Shown piece by piece: positions 1 to 8,209 of a stretch of 33,734 nt of DNA. Within the stretch, counting starts at the first letter, position 1. Each line of letters starts with the position of its first letter. The stretch comes from Chryseobacterium sp. BLS98 (GTDB taxonomy: Bacteria > Bacteroidota > Bacteroidia > Flavobacteriales > Weeksellaceae): positions 1-33,734 of the forward strand of contig NZ_LFNF01000006.1 in the NCBI RefSeq assembly GCF_001045445.1. The letters are read 5' to 3'. The translations under genes and the position numbers were made by a program. The notes under the pieces were generated by a model that worked only from the letters and a program-made list of their open reading frames with translations, searched no databases and was not told the origin of the DNA.

Positions 1-82
<82 letters not shown>

Positions 83-90
83 TTTTATTA

Positions 91-127
91 AAAGTCTCAT
101 ACAACTTGTTTGTGTGAGACTTTTTTT
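91..127 (+). terminator. Terminator after 5S rRNA
   Basis: Bases 94-104 pair with 110-120 (GTCTCATACAA against TTGTGTGAGAC, one wobble), extended by the flanking AAA/TTT, with a 5-base loop, and are followed by a run of seven Ts. This is a strong intrinsic terminator for the rRNA operon. Confidence 0.9.
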
Positions 128-206
128 GTTATATACATCACTTTACTTTAATTCACTTTACTCCAGGGACGCATATATCAATATTATATCAAATATTCAA
201 ATAAAT

Positions 207-231
207 GATAAGTAATAAGCAATAAGTAATT
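207..231. repeat. Short degenerate ATAAGTAAT repeats
   Basis: ATAAGTAAT occurs twice around ATAAGCAAT in the gap between the rRNA terminator and the end of the pilus-like operon. It is simple, A/T-rich and of no visible function. The rest of 128-289 shows no gene. Confidence 0.3.
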
Positions 232-289
232 GCAAACCTCTGTGGCTATGGCCTTAAGGTATTTGCTGATCATAATTAATTAGATTAAC

Positions 290-811
290 TTAATTACTTA
301 CCGTGAACACTATTTTACTGTTATAAGTTGCGGCAGGAATAGTTACAGATACGCCACTTAACTGGTATTGTATATTGATCCCGGTATAAGAAGTAACTGA
401 TAAAATAGTAGATATTCGGAATAATTCAAGGGCAGTCTGGGTTACAGTCTGATAAGCAGTTCCGCCTGATATACTGCATCCAATACATAAAGTAGTTCCA
501 TTGTTTGTCCTTTTTGCGGATAATACCAAAGAGCTGTCCCAGGTAGGATTGGCTTCATAATGTACATATACTTTTACGCTTCCCAATAAGGCAGGTAGGC
601 CTACATTGAGAATAGATTGATTAGTGGCACTGGCATAGGTTCCGGCATAATTACTTCCAGCTTCTGTAATAGCAGGAACACTTGCAGTCCAATTGGTGCC
701 TGAAACTGATACTGTTTGTGCTTTTGAGCTCATATCGAGCATGAAAAAAATAAAGCAGATGCATTTTGCTATGCATTCTTTATGGCGGAGAATAGTGCAG
801 ATTAATTTCAT
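290..811 (-). CDS. Exported beta-rich protein, putative terminal subunit of a pilus-like system
   Basis: 173 residues. The N-terminal hydrophobic stretch (about 17-26) ends near SKAQ, so a signal peptide of about 31 residues is likely; it is unusually cysteine-rich. The mature part is almost all Thr/Ser/Val-rich beta sequence. It shares two marks with the subunits at 821-1345 and 4987-5565: an ITEAG/PTEAG motif soon after the N-terminus and a C-terminal alternating strand (IVFTVSN here, VTYTISDN and VITYTITE there). It alone carries a close cysteine pair, C109 and C112. The gene starts 9 bases after the preceding stop and is the last of a five-gene minus-strand operon, the place where tip adhesins sit in chaperone-usher operons. 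I do not recognise a named family; the tip role is inference. Confidence 0.75.
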   Translation of the reverse strand: MKLICTILRHKECIAKCICFIFFMLDMSSKAQTVSVSGTNWTASVPAITEAGSNYAGTYASATNQSILNVGLPALLGSVKVYVHYEANPTWDSSLVLSAKRTNNGTTLCIGCSISGGTAYQTVTQTALELFRISTILSVTSYTGINIQYQLSGVSVTIPAATYNSKIVFTVSN

Positions 812-820
812 CTTTTTAAT

Positions 821-1345
821 TTATTCAGTAATCGTATAAGTTATCACGACAGGAGTATTTGCTCTGGCCGAAAGATTAGCATAAGTATTTACAGTAAGAC
901 TGATTGTAAGTCTGTGCCCGTTATTAGCACCGTTTCCTGTATAAGCACCGCCTATTCCTGTAATAATGGTTGCAGCTGTTGTAGAGAGAGTAACCAGGCC
1001 GGATGATGTACCTAGTGTTCCGCCTCCGGCACCCGAGGCAGTTGCAGCCTGAATTCCTATATTCACTCCCGGGATCACCTGATTAATAGAAGCTGTAATT
1101 CTCCTGGTAAGTCCTCCGGAAGCAATTGCGGAAGTATAATTGATCCATTTTGTAGTATTGACAGCCGGAGCAGTTAAAGCCTGTCCTGCTTCTGTAGGGG
1201 CTGTAAAATTCAGCGTAAGGGTGCCTGCTGGTTCCACATCCATGAGAGTAACGACCGGAAGAGCCACAGCAATAAGTGTCTGTGAGAATAATGTGCCGGA
1301 TATCATACATAAAATAAGGCCAATTATACACTGTTTTAATCTCAT
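821..1345 (-). CDS. Exported Ig-like subunit, paralogue of the 4987-5565 product
   Basis: 174 residues with a signal peptide ending near LFSQ (residue 22). It is clearly a paralogue of the product of 4987-5565: both have a hydrophobic alternating N-terminal strand ending in V/I-E-P-A, then FTAPTEAG, GGGTLGT, the identical block AYTGNGANNGH, and a final TYTI strand. Such a segment could act as a donor strand in subunit polymerisation, by analogy with pilins. The start codon overlaps the stop of the barrel gene by 4 bases (ATGA), so translation is probably coupled. Position after the barrel gene suggests a minor subunit. No named family recognised. Confidence 0.8.
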   Translation of the reverse strand: MRLKQCIIGLILCMISGTLFSQTLIAVALPVVTLMDVEPAGTLTLNFTAPTEAGQALTAPAVNTTKWINYTSAIASGGLTRRITASINQVIPGVNIGIQAATASGAGGGTLGTSSGLVTLSTTAATIITGIGGAYTGNGANNGHRLTISLTVNTYANLSARANTPVVITYTITE

Positions 1346-4095
1346 TTCTTCTTTTTTATTTCGTTGTACCCTACCTTTATGGTTTCCTGCTGGTATTTAA
1401 TTTCACTTTGCTGTCTGACAATATGAATAGTCATGTTTTGGATTTGGGACGGTTTAAGCTCAAATTGATAGGAATCTGTCGCTATTTTGTACCTCTTGTC
1501 CAGACCGTTTCTGTAAAGCTTAACTTTCCATTCTCCCGGACGCAGATAAGTAAAATCAAATGTTTCCCCGAGAAATGCTATTTTCCTGTACGTATGTTCA
1601 CCATCTGATATCTCAATAATAATGCTTTGCTTCTTGTTTTTTTCTTTTTTAGGCTGAAACTGTACAAAACTATACTGACTCTTTTCCTCTTCTTCAGAAA
1701 GCAAGATAATCCCCTTAATCATCGATGCTGTCGTTAAACCGAAATTAAAAGTATTTTCTTTGTTGGTAAGTTGTAATGATGCTGGCAGAGAAATATCGGA
1801 AATATCATTAATGTCTGTTGTAGAGCGGTCTATCTCAAGGAAATAATCTCCCGGAACAATGTTTTTGAAGAAGTAATTTCCATCTTTGTCTGTAACTGAT
1901 AAATTGCTGCCCAGCATTAATTTAATTCCTTCTGTCTTTTTTACCCCCAGATTACTGATGTTTCCTGATAAAGAAATATATTCAGCAGTTTTTTGTACCG
2001 GAACATTGAGCCGGAGCGTATACCGTAAAGAAAATATAAAATCCTTATTACCAAGCTCACCACGCTGTAATGAATATCTTCCTGATAGATCAAGCTCGCT
2101 CCCCGGAAAAAGCTGCTGATGATATAAAACTTCAAACAGGTTTCTGTCCCTGAAATACTCCTCAGGCATATAATTATTCTGATAAAAAAGGCTCAGGCTG
2201 CTCTTATCAGAAAAGCGGCTGAAAATTCTGGCTCCATAATAAATCTGTCTCTGATTTTGGAGCTGATACCGTGAAGTAACGGCATAACTCGCAAAAACAT
2301 TGAAAGATGTTTTAAATTTTTCAAAGGAAATATTGGTAGTGTAGAAGCTGGAATTTCCGCTAAACCCACTCAGGTAATTATTTGTTTTCCCTAACTGTCC
2401 CTGAAGATTTACCTGGAATATCCCTATCTTCTGATCGATACTCAATTTAAAATACTGCTCATAATAATCAAACTGCTTAGGCTCCAGACGGTCCTGGTAT
2501 TTTTGAAAACCATTGTAAAAAGTGACTAAACCATTGGGCAGGTATTTATACTGGATCCCATACTGAAGAAAGCTTCTGTAAGGGGCAGCCAGGAATAAAG
2601 TATCTCTCTGAAAGTTTCTGGCATCCTGAACATAATTGGCAAACACGTTGATCTTTTTGGAAAAAGTATACTGAAGATTCCCGTTAAATGTGCTGGTATT
2701 GGTAAAATAACCGGCAAATTTCGGACTGGCTCTCATATACATTACGTTAGCGTTAAGCCTTTCAAAAGAAGCCTGGGCTTGGGCAAGATAAGCGGTGCCT
2801 TCCGCTTCATCATTTTTACTGTATGCAGCTTCCCCGGAAAGACTAATATTCTTTGAAACCTTGAATTTTCCTGCAGTATAAGGAAGATGAGTCTCAGAAT
2901 AAAGCCTGATATTCCCGAAGTTTATCTCCCCTTTCCTGGGAATTTTATAAAGATATCCTGCTGTAATTTCAGATTCTTTACGGATTTTAAAGGTAGAATA
3001 TACATTGAATTCATCTTTTATATCCCGGAAAAACCTCGGATGATTATAAAAACCACCAAAACTTACTTTTTTTAAATCATACCGGACCTCCGCACCACGT
3101 CCATATCTTGCAAACTCAGTTAAATATGAAGCCGAATACATTTTGTCCCCGAGATGAACAAAAAAATTGTTTCTTTTATAATTAATAAAATATTCTTCAT
3201 ATTGGGTAAAAGAATTGAACTCGACGGGGTTGGCAGATACAGCATGAAATTCAATCTGGTTCTTATTTTCTTTGTCTAAGCTCCCTTTTCCATATATTTC
3301 TCCCTGAAATCCATCCTCATAAATACCCATATTTTTCATCCCTATAAAAGAAAGAGAGGCTGAAACGGGAAGCCTGTGGTAAATATCATCTTCTATAGGT
3401 TTTACCGATATCACTTTAACACTTACATAGGCTGTCTGGTTTTCTTTTGGATTATCCGGGGAATAAACGGACAGATTAAGATTCTGAAATTCATTTTGTC
3501 CAAGTTCTGGATTGGTGATTTTATAAATATTGACTGTTTTTGACTCGTTCGGAGATAATGTTATAGAAGAATCGTTACCCACCACAGCATTCTTACTTTC
3601 CAGGATTAGTTTTTCTGTAATATTCCCATTATTTTTCAGGAGAAAAGAAGCTCGGATCGTATCACCGGCCCGGATAAATTCCGGTGAATTTAATGCTGTC
3701 AGATTAAGTTTTCTGCTCCCGGAAACAGTAATCTGTGAGTTTTTTGTAAAAGTTGCTCCGTCACGCCGGTCATTTCCGTGAAGAATGACGGAATAAATAC
3801 CCTGTGCTGCTTCTGCTGCAATCCGGATAGGAACAATATAGACTGTTTTTTCACCGGCTGCTATTTCAATTTCTTCTCCTGATAAAATAGGAATAATGTA
3901 GGAGCTGGATGAAGTAACTGTAATGCTATATATTTTATTTTCTAATGAACGGTTCTCTAAAGGAAAAGAAATAGAGGTAGACATTCCGGGCATCAGGCTA
4001 TCTTTTTTGGCGGCCAAAGGATTGGACTGTTGAGAAAAAATATGTGCCGGGAATAAGGATAAAAGGACGATATATAAAATCCAGTTTTTAATCAT
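1342..4095 (-). CDS. Usher-like outer-membrane beta-barrel protein with Ig-like and regulatory-like domains
   Basis: 917 residues. A signal peptide (about 1-21, ending AHIFSQ) is followed by two Ig-like domains (about 25-125 and 130-235; the second opens with the RAGDTIRASFLLKNNGN type of sequence seen in NEW3-like folds). From about 240 to 700 alternating aromatic and polar residues and short turns indicate an outer-membrane barrel. A carboxypeptidase-regulatory-like domain (704-760, with TDKDGNYFF and IVPGDYFLEID) and a second small beta domain (about 790-890) follow. Classical ushers also have a barrel followed by small C-terminal beta domains, but here the N-terminal domains are Ig-like and no usher signature is evident. 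The gene overlaps the chaperone-like gene by 8 bp and the next subunit gene by 4 bp. A secretion pore for the neighbouring subunits is the best reading, by context. Confidence 0.8.
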   Translation of the reverse strand: MIKNWILYIVLLSLFPAHIFSQQSNPLAAKKDSLMPGMSTSISFPLENRSLENKIYSITVTSSSSYIIPILSGEEIEIAAGEKTVYIVPIRIAAEAAQGIYSVILHGNDRRDGATFTKNSQITVSGSRKLNLTALNSPEFIRAGDTIRASFLLKNNGNITEKLILESKNAVVGNDSSITLSPNESKTVNIYKITNPELGQNEFQNLNLSVYSPDNPKENQTAYVSVKVISVKPIEDDIYHRLPVSASLSFIGMKNMGIYEDGFQGEIYGKGSLDKENKNQIEFHAVSANPVEFNSFTQYEEYFINYKRNNFFVHLGDKMYSASYLTEFARYGRGAEVRYDLKKVSFGGFYNHPRFFRDIKDEFNVYSTFKIRKESEITAGYLYKIPRKGEINFGNIRLYSETHLPYTAGKFKVSKNISLSGEAAYSKNDEAEGTAYLAQAQASFERLNANVMYMRASPKFAGYFTNTSTFNGNLQYTFSKKINVFANYVQDARNFQRDTLFLAAPYRSFLQYGIQYKYLPNGLVTFYNGFQKYQDRLEPKQFDYYEQYFKLSIDQKIGIFQVNLQGQLGKTNNYLSGFSGNSSFYTTNISFEKFKTSFNVFASYAVTSRYQLQNQRQIYYGARIFSRFSDKSSLSLFYQNNYMPEEYFRDRNLFEVLYHQQLFPGSELDLSGRYSLQRGELGNKDFIFSLRYTLRLNVPVQKTAEYISLSGNISNLGVKKTEGIKLMLGSNLSVTDKDGNYFFKNIVPGDYFLEIDRSTTDINDISDISLPASLQLTNKENTFNFGLTTASMIKGIILLSEEEEKSQYSFVQFQPKKEKNKKQSIIIEISDGEHTYRKIAFLGETFDFTYLRPGEWKVKLYRNGLDKRYKIATDSYQFELKPSQIQNMTIHIVRQQSEIKYQQETIKVGYNEIKKKK

Positions 4096-4888
4096 TTTTT
4101 ACTTCTAACTCCACATTGAGTGCAAATGCATTGTCTTCTTCATCTGTAGCAATAAGAACAGCCTTGTACTGATCCGGCGGAACTTTACTGATGTCAATAT
4201 AGAATGATTTGGAGGTCTGTGGTAATAGCCCCATTGCGGTGCTTGCATAGCTTCCGAGACGTTCTCCGGTTTTCCTGTTGTAGATTTCGATGGTTACGGA
4301 TGGTTTGCAGTACAGACTGCCGTTGTTGGCTATTGCAATTTTTGCCGTCTGTTTTCCGTCTTCCTTTTCAATTTTTACGCTTTCAAACTTAAGATCAGGT
4401 TTTGCACTTTCGGATTTAAAATCAGTAATAACCTGGATGGCATACCGGATTACAGAAGTGATATTTACGCCTGCTTTATCATCATTCGGTTTGATGTCAT
4501 CTACAGGTTCCACGATGATAACACTCCAGTAACTTCCGGGGTCAGGGGACTGGTCGGGAACTGTTATTTCATAAAATACTTCAGTTTTTTCTTTTGCCTT
4601 TAAAGTAATCAGGTTAGTATTAAGCCTGATCCAGTCTCCGTTACTTCTGCTATTGGTACGGATGGCGGTATAGTAGATAGATCCGTCAGCTTTGTAAGTA
4701 AAATCCTGTAAAAATAATTTCACATTCTGAGAAGCATTGCCTGTGTTCTCAATGCCGATTTTTCCTTTGTAAACTTTTCCGTTTTCCACTTTGTAAGTAT
4801 GGGTAAGGCCGTTTAGAACGACAATACCGGCTTGTAGAAAGCTAAACTGCAGCATCAGGAACATTAAAAGAAAAATTCGCTTTATCAT
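4088..4888 (-). CDS. Periplasmic two-Ig-domain protein, putative pilus-type chaperone
   Basis: 266 residues: a signal peptide (1-20, ending FLQA) and two beta domains (about 21-150 and 155-266). The first domain has the order expected of PapD-type chaperones: an early beta pair with IENTGNASQNVKLFLQDF, then ITLKAKEKTEVFYEITVP and SPDPGSYWSVIIVEP, which resembles the chaperone pattern of a Lys/Gly-rich turn, a proline, then ES-L-W and an alternating strand. DUF916-type domains of Gram-positive WxL systems look similar and are the main alternative. The classical cleft Arg and Lys could not be placed with confidence. It lies directly upstream of, and overlaps, the usher-like gene and follows the first subunit gene by about 100 bp. 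Confidence 0.75.
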   Translation of the reverse strand: MIKRIFLLMFLMLQFSFLQAGIVVLNGLTHTYKVENGKVYKGKIGIENTGNASQNVKLFLQDFTYKADGSIYYTAIRTNSRSNGDWIRLNTNLITLKAKEKTEVFYEITVPDQSPDPGSYWSVIIVEPVDDIKPNDDKAGVNITSVIRYAIQVITDFKSESAKPDLKFESVKIEKEDGKQTAKIAIANNGSLYCKPSVTIEIYNRKTGERLGSYASTAMGLLPQTSKSFYIDISKVPPDQYKAVLIATDEEDNAFALNVELEVKND

Positions 4889-4986
4889 AATGATGTAAAG
4901 TTTGAAATTAAATTATTGACAATATAAAACCGGGAAGAAACTGATAAGCGACTTCCGCAGGCTTTACTTGTAAATGAAAGCTTGGA

Positions 4987-5565
4987 CTAGTTGTCCGAGA
5001 TCGTATACGTAACTGTTGCTACTGTAGTAGCTGTTGCCTGTAGGTCGGCATATACTGCTACCCCTCCAGGTCCGCTTCCTGCTGCCAGGGCATAGGTAAG
5101 ATTGTGTCCGTTATTGGCTCCATTTCCTGTATATGCACTTCCGATTCCTGAAATAATGGTTTGATCTGCAGCACTCAGGGTAATCTGGGCAGCAGGAGTA
5201 CCTAATGTACCGCCTCCACTGCCTGTGGCGGCGGCTGCTGTTACGTTGATATCAATTCCCGGGATAAGGGCATTTACTTTTACAGATACATTACGGGTAG
5301 GATCTGCCACAGATTTAATGGATGAATAATTCAACCAAAGCGTGTTGTTGGAAGTCGTTGGTGTGATGGGATTACCTGCTTCTGTAGGAGCTGTAAACCC
5401 TAAAGTAATGTTTTTGGTTGCAGCTGGTTCAATATCTACCAGGGCAACTTCAGGAATTGAAATGGTGATGGTATGATTGTCTGTATTAGTGTCTTGTGCC
5501 TTTAAACTACCGGAAAATGCAGCAGTAATTAAGCATACCGTAAGGCTTAGATTTAGTTTTTTCAT
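4987..5565 (-). CDS. Exported Ig-like subunit, putative major subunit of the pilus-like system
   Basis: 192 residues with a signal peptide ending near SLKAQ (residue 24). The mature N-terminus ITISIPEVALVDIEP alternates hydrophobic and polar residues like a donor strand, and is followed by FTAPTEAG, GGGTLGT, AYTGNGANNGH and a C-terminal VTYTISDN strand, all shared with the paralogue at 821-1345. It has a single cysteine in the signal peptide and none in the mature part. As the first gene of the operon it occupies the position of the major pilin in chaperone-usher clusters. Family not recognised; WxL-like and spore-coat-U-like folds are possible relatives by look only. Confidence 0.8.
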   Translation of the reverse strand: MKKLNLSLTVCLITAAFSGSLKAQDTNTDNHTITISIPEVALVDIEPAATKNITLGFTAPTEAGNPITPTTSNNTLWLNYSSIKSVADPTRNVSVKVNALIPGIDINVTAAAATGSGGGTLGTPAAQITLSAADQTIISGIGSAYTGNGANNGHNLTYALAAGSGPGGVAVYADLQATATTVATVTYTISDN

Positions 5566-5604
5566 GATATTGTTAATTAGTTACGTGAATTTGATTAAAG
5601 TTAG

Positions 5605-5613
5605 CAAATTATA
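5605..5613 (-). promoter_or_regulatory. Possible promoter of the pilus-like operon
   Basis: On the minus strand TATAATTTGC lies about 40 bases upstream of the first subunit gene. It is one base longer than the Bacteroidota -7 box TAnnTTTG, and no good TTG box is seen at the expected distance, so this is tentative. The surrounding region to 5700 is extremely A/T-rich. Confidence 0.3.
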
Positions 5614-5736
5614 TCAATAAAATTATCTTTTTTTAATATTATTAATTATTTTATTATAATATTGCTTTATGTATTAAGATATTTATATGTGAATTATATA
5701 AAACCGCCCAATAATCCATAATTTATCATCATAATA

Positions 5737-5765
5737 AAAGTCCTGCACTCATTGCACAGGACTTT
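5737..5765 (-). terminator. Terminator after phospholipase C gene
   Basis: AAAGTCCTG (5737-5745) pairs perfectly with CAGGACTTT (5757-5765) around a short loop whose TGCA ends can also pair. T-rich sequence flanks both sides, so it could work in both directions. It lies 20 bases beyond the stop of the phospholipase gene. Confidence 0.75.
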
Positions 5766-5784
5766 ATTTTTTATAGCATTCAGA

Positions 5785-8127
5785 TTACATCCAGTGTGGA
5801 TCCGAAATAGAAACTTTTCCGGTTTCTGTTCTTCCGGCAAAATGCCAGACTTGGTCATTGTGTATAACTTTAAGATCATACCAGCCTTTATTTTTGCTGA
5901 AATCAACTTTTATTTTCTCTTCTGCCTGGCGCAGGGAAATAGTTTTTTTGGTGTTTTCATACAAATCTTCCAAGACAACTGAAATCTCTCCTTTTTTCTT
6001 TTTGAAAATCAGTTCTGCTTCGTTTCTTGAACTGCTACAGATCAATCGGACTTCTATTTCAGGCACATTGCTTCCGCTGAATTTCCTGAAAAAACCATTA
6101 GGCCCGAAAACTTCCTGATCATATTTTCCGGGATTTACGATATGGGAAAGCTCCTGTTTTGAATACAGTGCATAAGAGAAGTAGTAATGGCCACTGCTTA
6201 ATTGAGTTCTGTCATAAATCAACAACGGAACTCCTGCTTCTTTTAAATTCGTCATTACAATCTTTCCGTTTTCCAGATTCACATGATAATGATAAGGCAG
6301 GGGATTGGATGGTCTGGTTCCCCTTTCCTGAATTTCAAGTAAATTTTCATCCAGTTCATTTTCAGAATACCATTTCAAATTGGGAACAGGCTTACTTTTG
6401 GCAGCGTTGATGGTTTTTGCAAAATCTTTCTGATCAAGGTAATCCATCTTTGGAGCTTTAAAGTTTGAAGAATTAAAGACAGAAGTCAAATCTCCACAAA
6501 TCGCTCTTCTCCAGTCACTGATATTATCAATTTTAACATCTTTATTATATTTTTTCCGGATAAATTTTTCCAGAAACTGAAGAACAGAAGTATGGTCTGA
6601 AACTTCGGAATTCACAAAGCCGCCCTTCGTCCAGGGGGATGCAATGATCATAGGAACTCTATAGCCTAAACCAACAGTTCCTTCTATTCTTTCATGATTT
6701 TTCAGCGGAAGAGCAGACATATATTCCTGGGATTTATCAACATATTCCACTCCTTCCTTACTATTCATATCAACAGGCTGGCTTGGGTTGACTGGTGGGG
6801 CAAACGGAAGAACATGATCGAAATATCCATCATTTTCATCATAGTTTATAATGAAAATTGTTTTTTTCCAGATTTCGGGATCTTTGGTAAGAATATTTAA
6901 AACCTCTGAAATATACCATGCTCCGTACCAAGGTGATCCGGGATGGTCAGAGAAATGCTCTGGTGCTACCAGCCATGAAACAAGAGGAAGTTTTTTCTCT
7001 TCCACGTCTTTACGGAACTGGAACAGGACATCTCCTTTCGGAACAACCAGCCTTTCTCCATTTTCATCATTTCCGGTCTCCAGATTCCAGTAATCAGGAT
7101 CGTTGATATTGGTAGTAAAAGCTTTTTCGTGAAGGTTCTTTTCAAACTGCGAAAGTTTAGCATAGTTTTCAGGAGTATATTTTTTCTGATCTTCTTCCAG
7201 TTCAGCGATCATCGTTTCCAATCTTTTCTTCTGATCAGGATTTTTTCCGATCTCTTTTTTCAGGGAAGCAATAATGTCAGGAATATTCTGTTGGTAACCT
7301 TTTGAAAATTTAACGTTGAATTTTGAAAACCATTCAATCGGATTATCTGTGAAATTACTCAGCCAGGCTTCCTGTTCGCCGGACATTCCTTTCGGAAGGC
7401 TGATTTCGTTCTGATAGATTTTCCAGGAAACATTCTGCTCTTCTAAAATTTCGGGAAAGCTTTTCCAGTGTGCCTGCCTTGCCTTATCATAGTCAATATT
7501 CTCGTTGTAGACATTGGCTTTTACCTTTCCGCTCTGCTGTTCTCTAAGTGTTCCCGACCAGTGGAAAAGCCTGTTGGGCGTTGTTCCCGTAAGCGAAGAG
7601 CAGAAATATTGGTCGAATATCGTAAATGCATCCGCCAGCTGATAATAAAAAGGAAGGTCTTCCCGGTTATAGTAGCCTAAAGTAAGCGGAATGTTTTTAT
7701 AATCTTTATTTCCGGAGGCCTTGAACTGAAGCCATTTGTCATATTTTCCTTTGTTTAAAGCTTTCTGCTGATCTGCCCATGAATGCGGCAGAGAGCTCAT
7801 CCAGGTAGATTTTGTATTTCTAAGATCTAATCTCGCAGGGGAAGCGTATTTTCCGCCATCATCTTTCTGGAAAAAAACGGAATGTCCATCTTCTTTAACG
7901 AAAGCTCTTTTGTCAAGGAATCCTCTAACCCCTTTTAATGCTCCGAAAGCATGGTCAAAAGAACGGTTTTCCTGCATCAGAATCACTACATGTTCGGCAT
8001 CATAAAAGGTGGACATTGCAGCAGGTTCAATGGCCAGTGCTTTTAAAATAGCAGGGTGAAGAACACTTGATGTTCCCAGCCCGGCCAGCAAAAGGCTTGA
8101 TTTTTCTAAAAATTCTCTTCTGTTCAT
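5785..8127 (-). CDS. Phosphocholine-specific phospholipase C, Tat-exported
   Basis: 780 residues, the usual size of the PlcH/PlcN family. The N-terminus MNRREFLEKSSLLLAG has a twin-arginine motif (RR at 3-4), so it is probably exported folded. The phosphoesterase domain (about 42-550) has the metal site ENRSFDHAFG (E53, N54), a threonine cluster SLTGTTPNR (180-183) where the family nucleophile sits, EHFSDH (390-395) and NYDENDGYFDH (D430, E431). Residues about 610-780 fit the paired C-terminal phospholipase C domains. The family hydrolyses phosphatidylcholine or sphingomyelin head groups; acid-phosphatase-like members also exist. It lies 82 bp downstream of a SusC/SusD pair, separated by a modest hairpin, so partial co-transcription is possible. 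Confidence 0.93.
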   Translation of the reverse strand: MNRREFLEKSSLLLAGLGTSSVLHPAILKALAIEPAAMSTFYDAEHVVILMQENRSFDHAFGALKGVRGFLDKRAFVKEDGHSVFFQKDDGGKYASPARLDLRNTKSTWMSSLPHSWADQQKALNKGKYDKWLQFKASGNKDYKNIPLTLGYYNREDLPFYYQLADAFTIFDQYFCSSLTGTTPNRLFHWSGTLREQQSGKVKANVYNENIDYDKARQAHWKSFPEILEEQNVSWKIYQNEISLPKGMSGEQEAWLSNFTDNPIEWFSKFNVKFSKGYQQNIPDIIASLKKEIGKNPDQKKRLETMIAELEEDQKKYTPENYAKLSQFEKNLHEKAFTTNINDPDYWNLETGNDENGERLVVPKGDVLFQFRKDVEEKKLPLVSWLVAPEHFSDHPGSPWYGAWYISEVLNILTKDPEIWKKTIFIINYDENDGYFDHVLPFAPPVNPSQPVDMNSKEGVEYVDKSQEYMSALPLKNHERIEGTVGLGYRVPMIIASPWTKGGFVNSEVSDHTSVLQFLEKFIRKKYNKDVKIDNISDWRRAICGDLTSVFNSSNFKAPKMDYLDQKDFAKTINAAKSKPVPNLKWYSENELDENLLEIQERGTRPSNPLPYHYHVNLENGKIVMTNLKEAGVPLLIYDRTQLSSGHYYFSYALYSKQELSHIVNPGKYDQEVFGPNGFFRKFSGSNVPEIEVRLICSSSRNEAELIFKKKKGEISVVLEDLYENTKKTISLRQAEEKIKVDFSKNKGWYDLKVIHNDQVWHFAGRTETGKVSISDPHWM

Positions 8128-8147
8128 AGTTCAGTCTTAATAAGAAA

Positions 8148-8182
8148 TAAACCGCAAGTTAATTGGATTTTCCTGCGGTTTA
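8148..8182 (-). terminator. Hairpin between SusD and phospholipase genes
   Basis: TAAACCGCA (8148-8156) pairs perfectly with TGCGGTTTA (8174-8182) across a 17-base loop. On the minus strand it is followed by TTTCTTATT, a weak T-tract, so termination may be incomplete and leave read-through into the phospholipase gene. Confidence 0.5.
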
Positions 8183-8209
8183 GTTGTTTTTAATAAATAT
8201 TTTAGGTTC

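Noticed and set aside
232..266. Hairpin GCAAACCT / AGGTATTTGC as a terminator for the pilus-like operon.
   Set aside because: The stem has a two-base bulge and a 17-base loop with no clear T-run on the minus strand; I cannot support a terminator.
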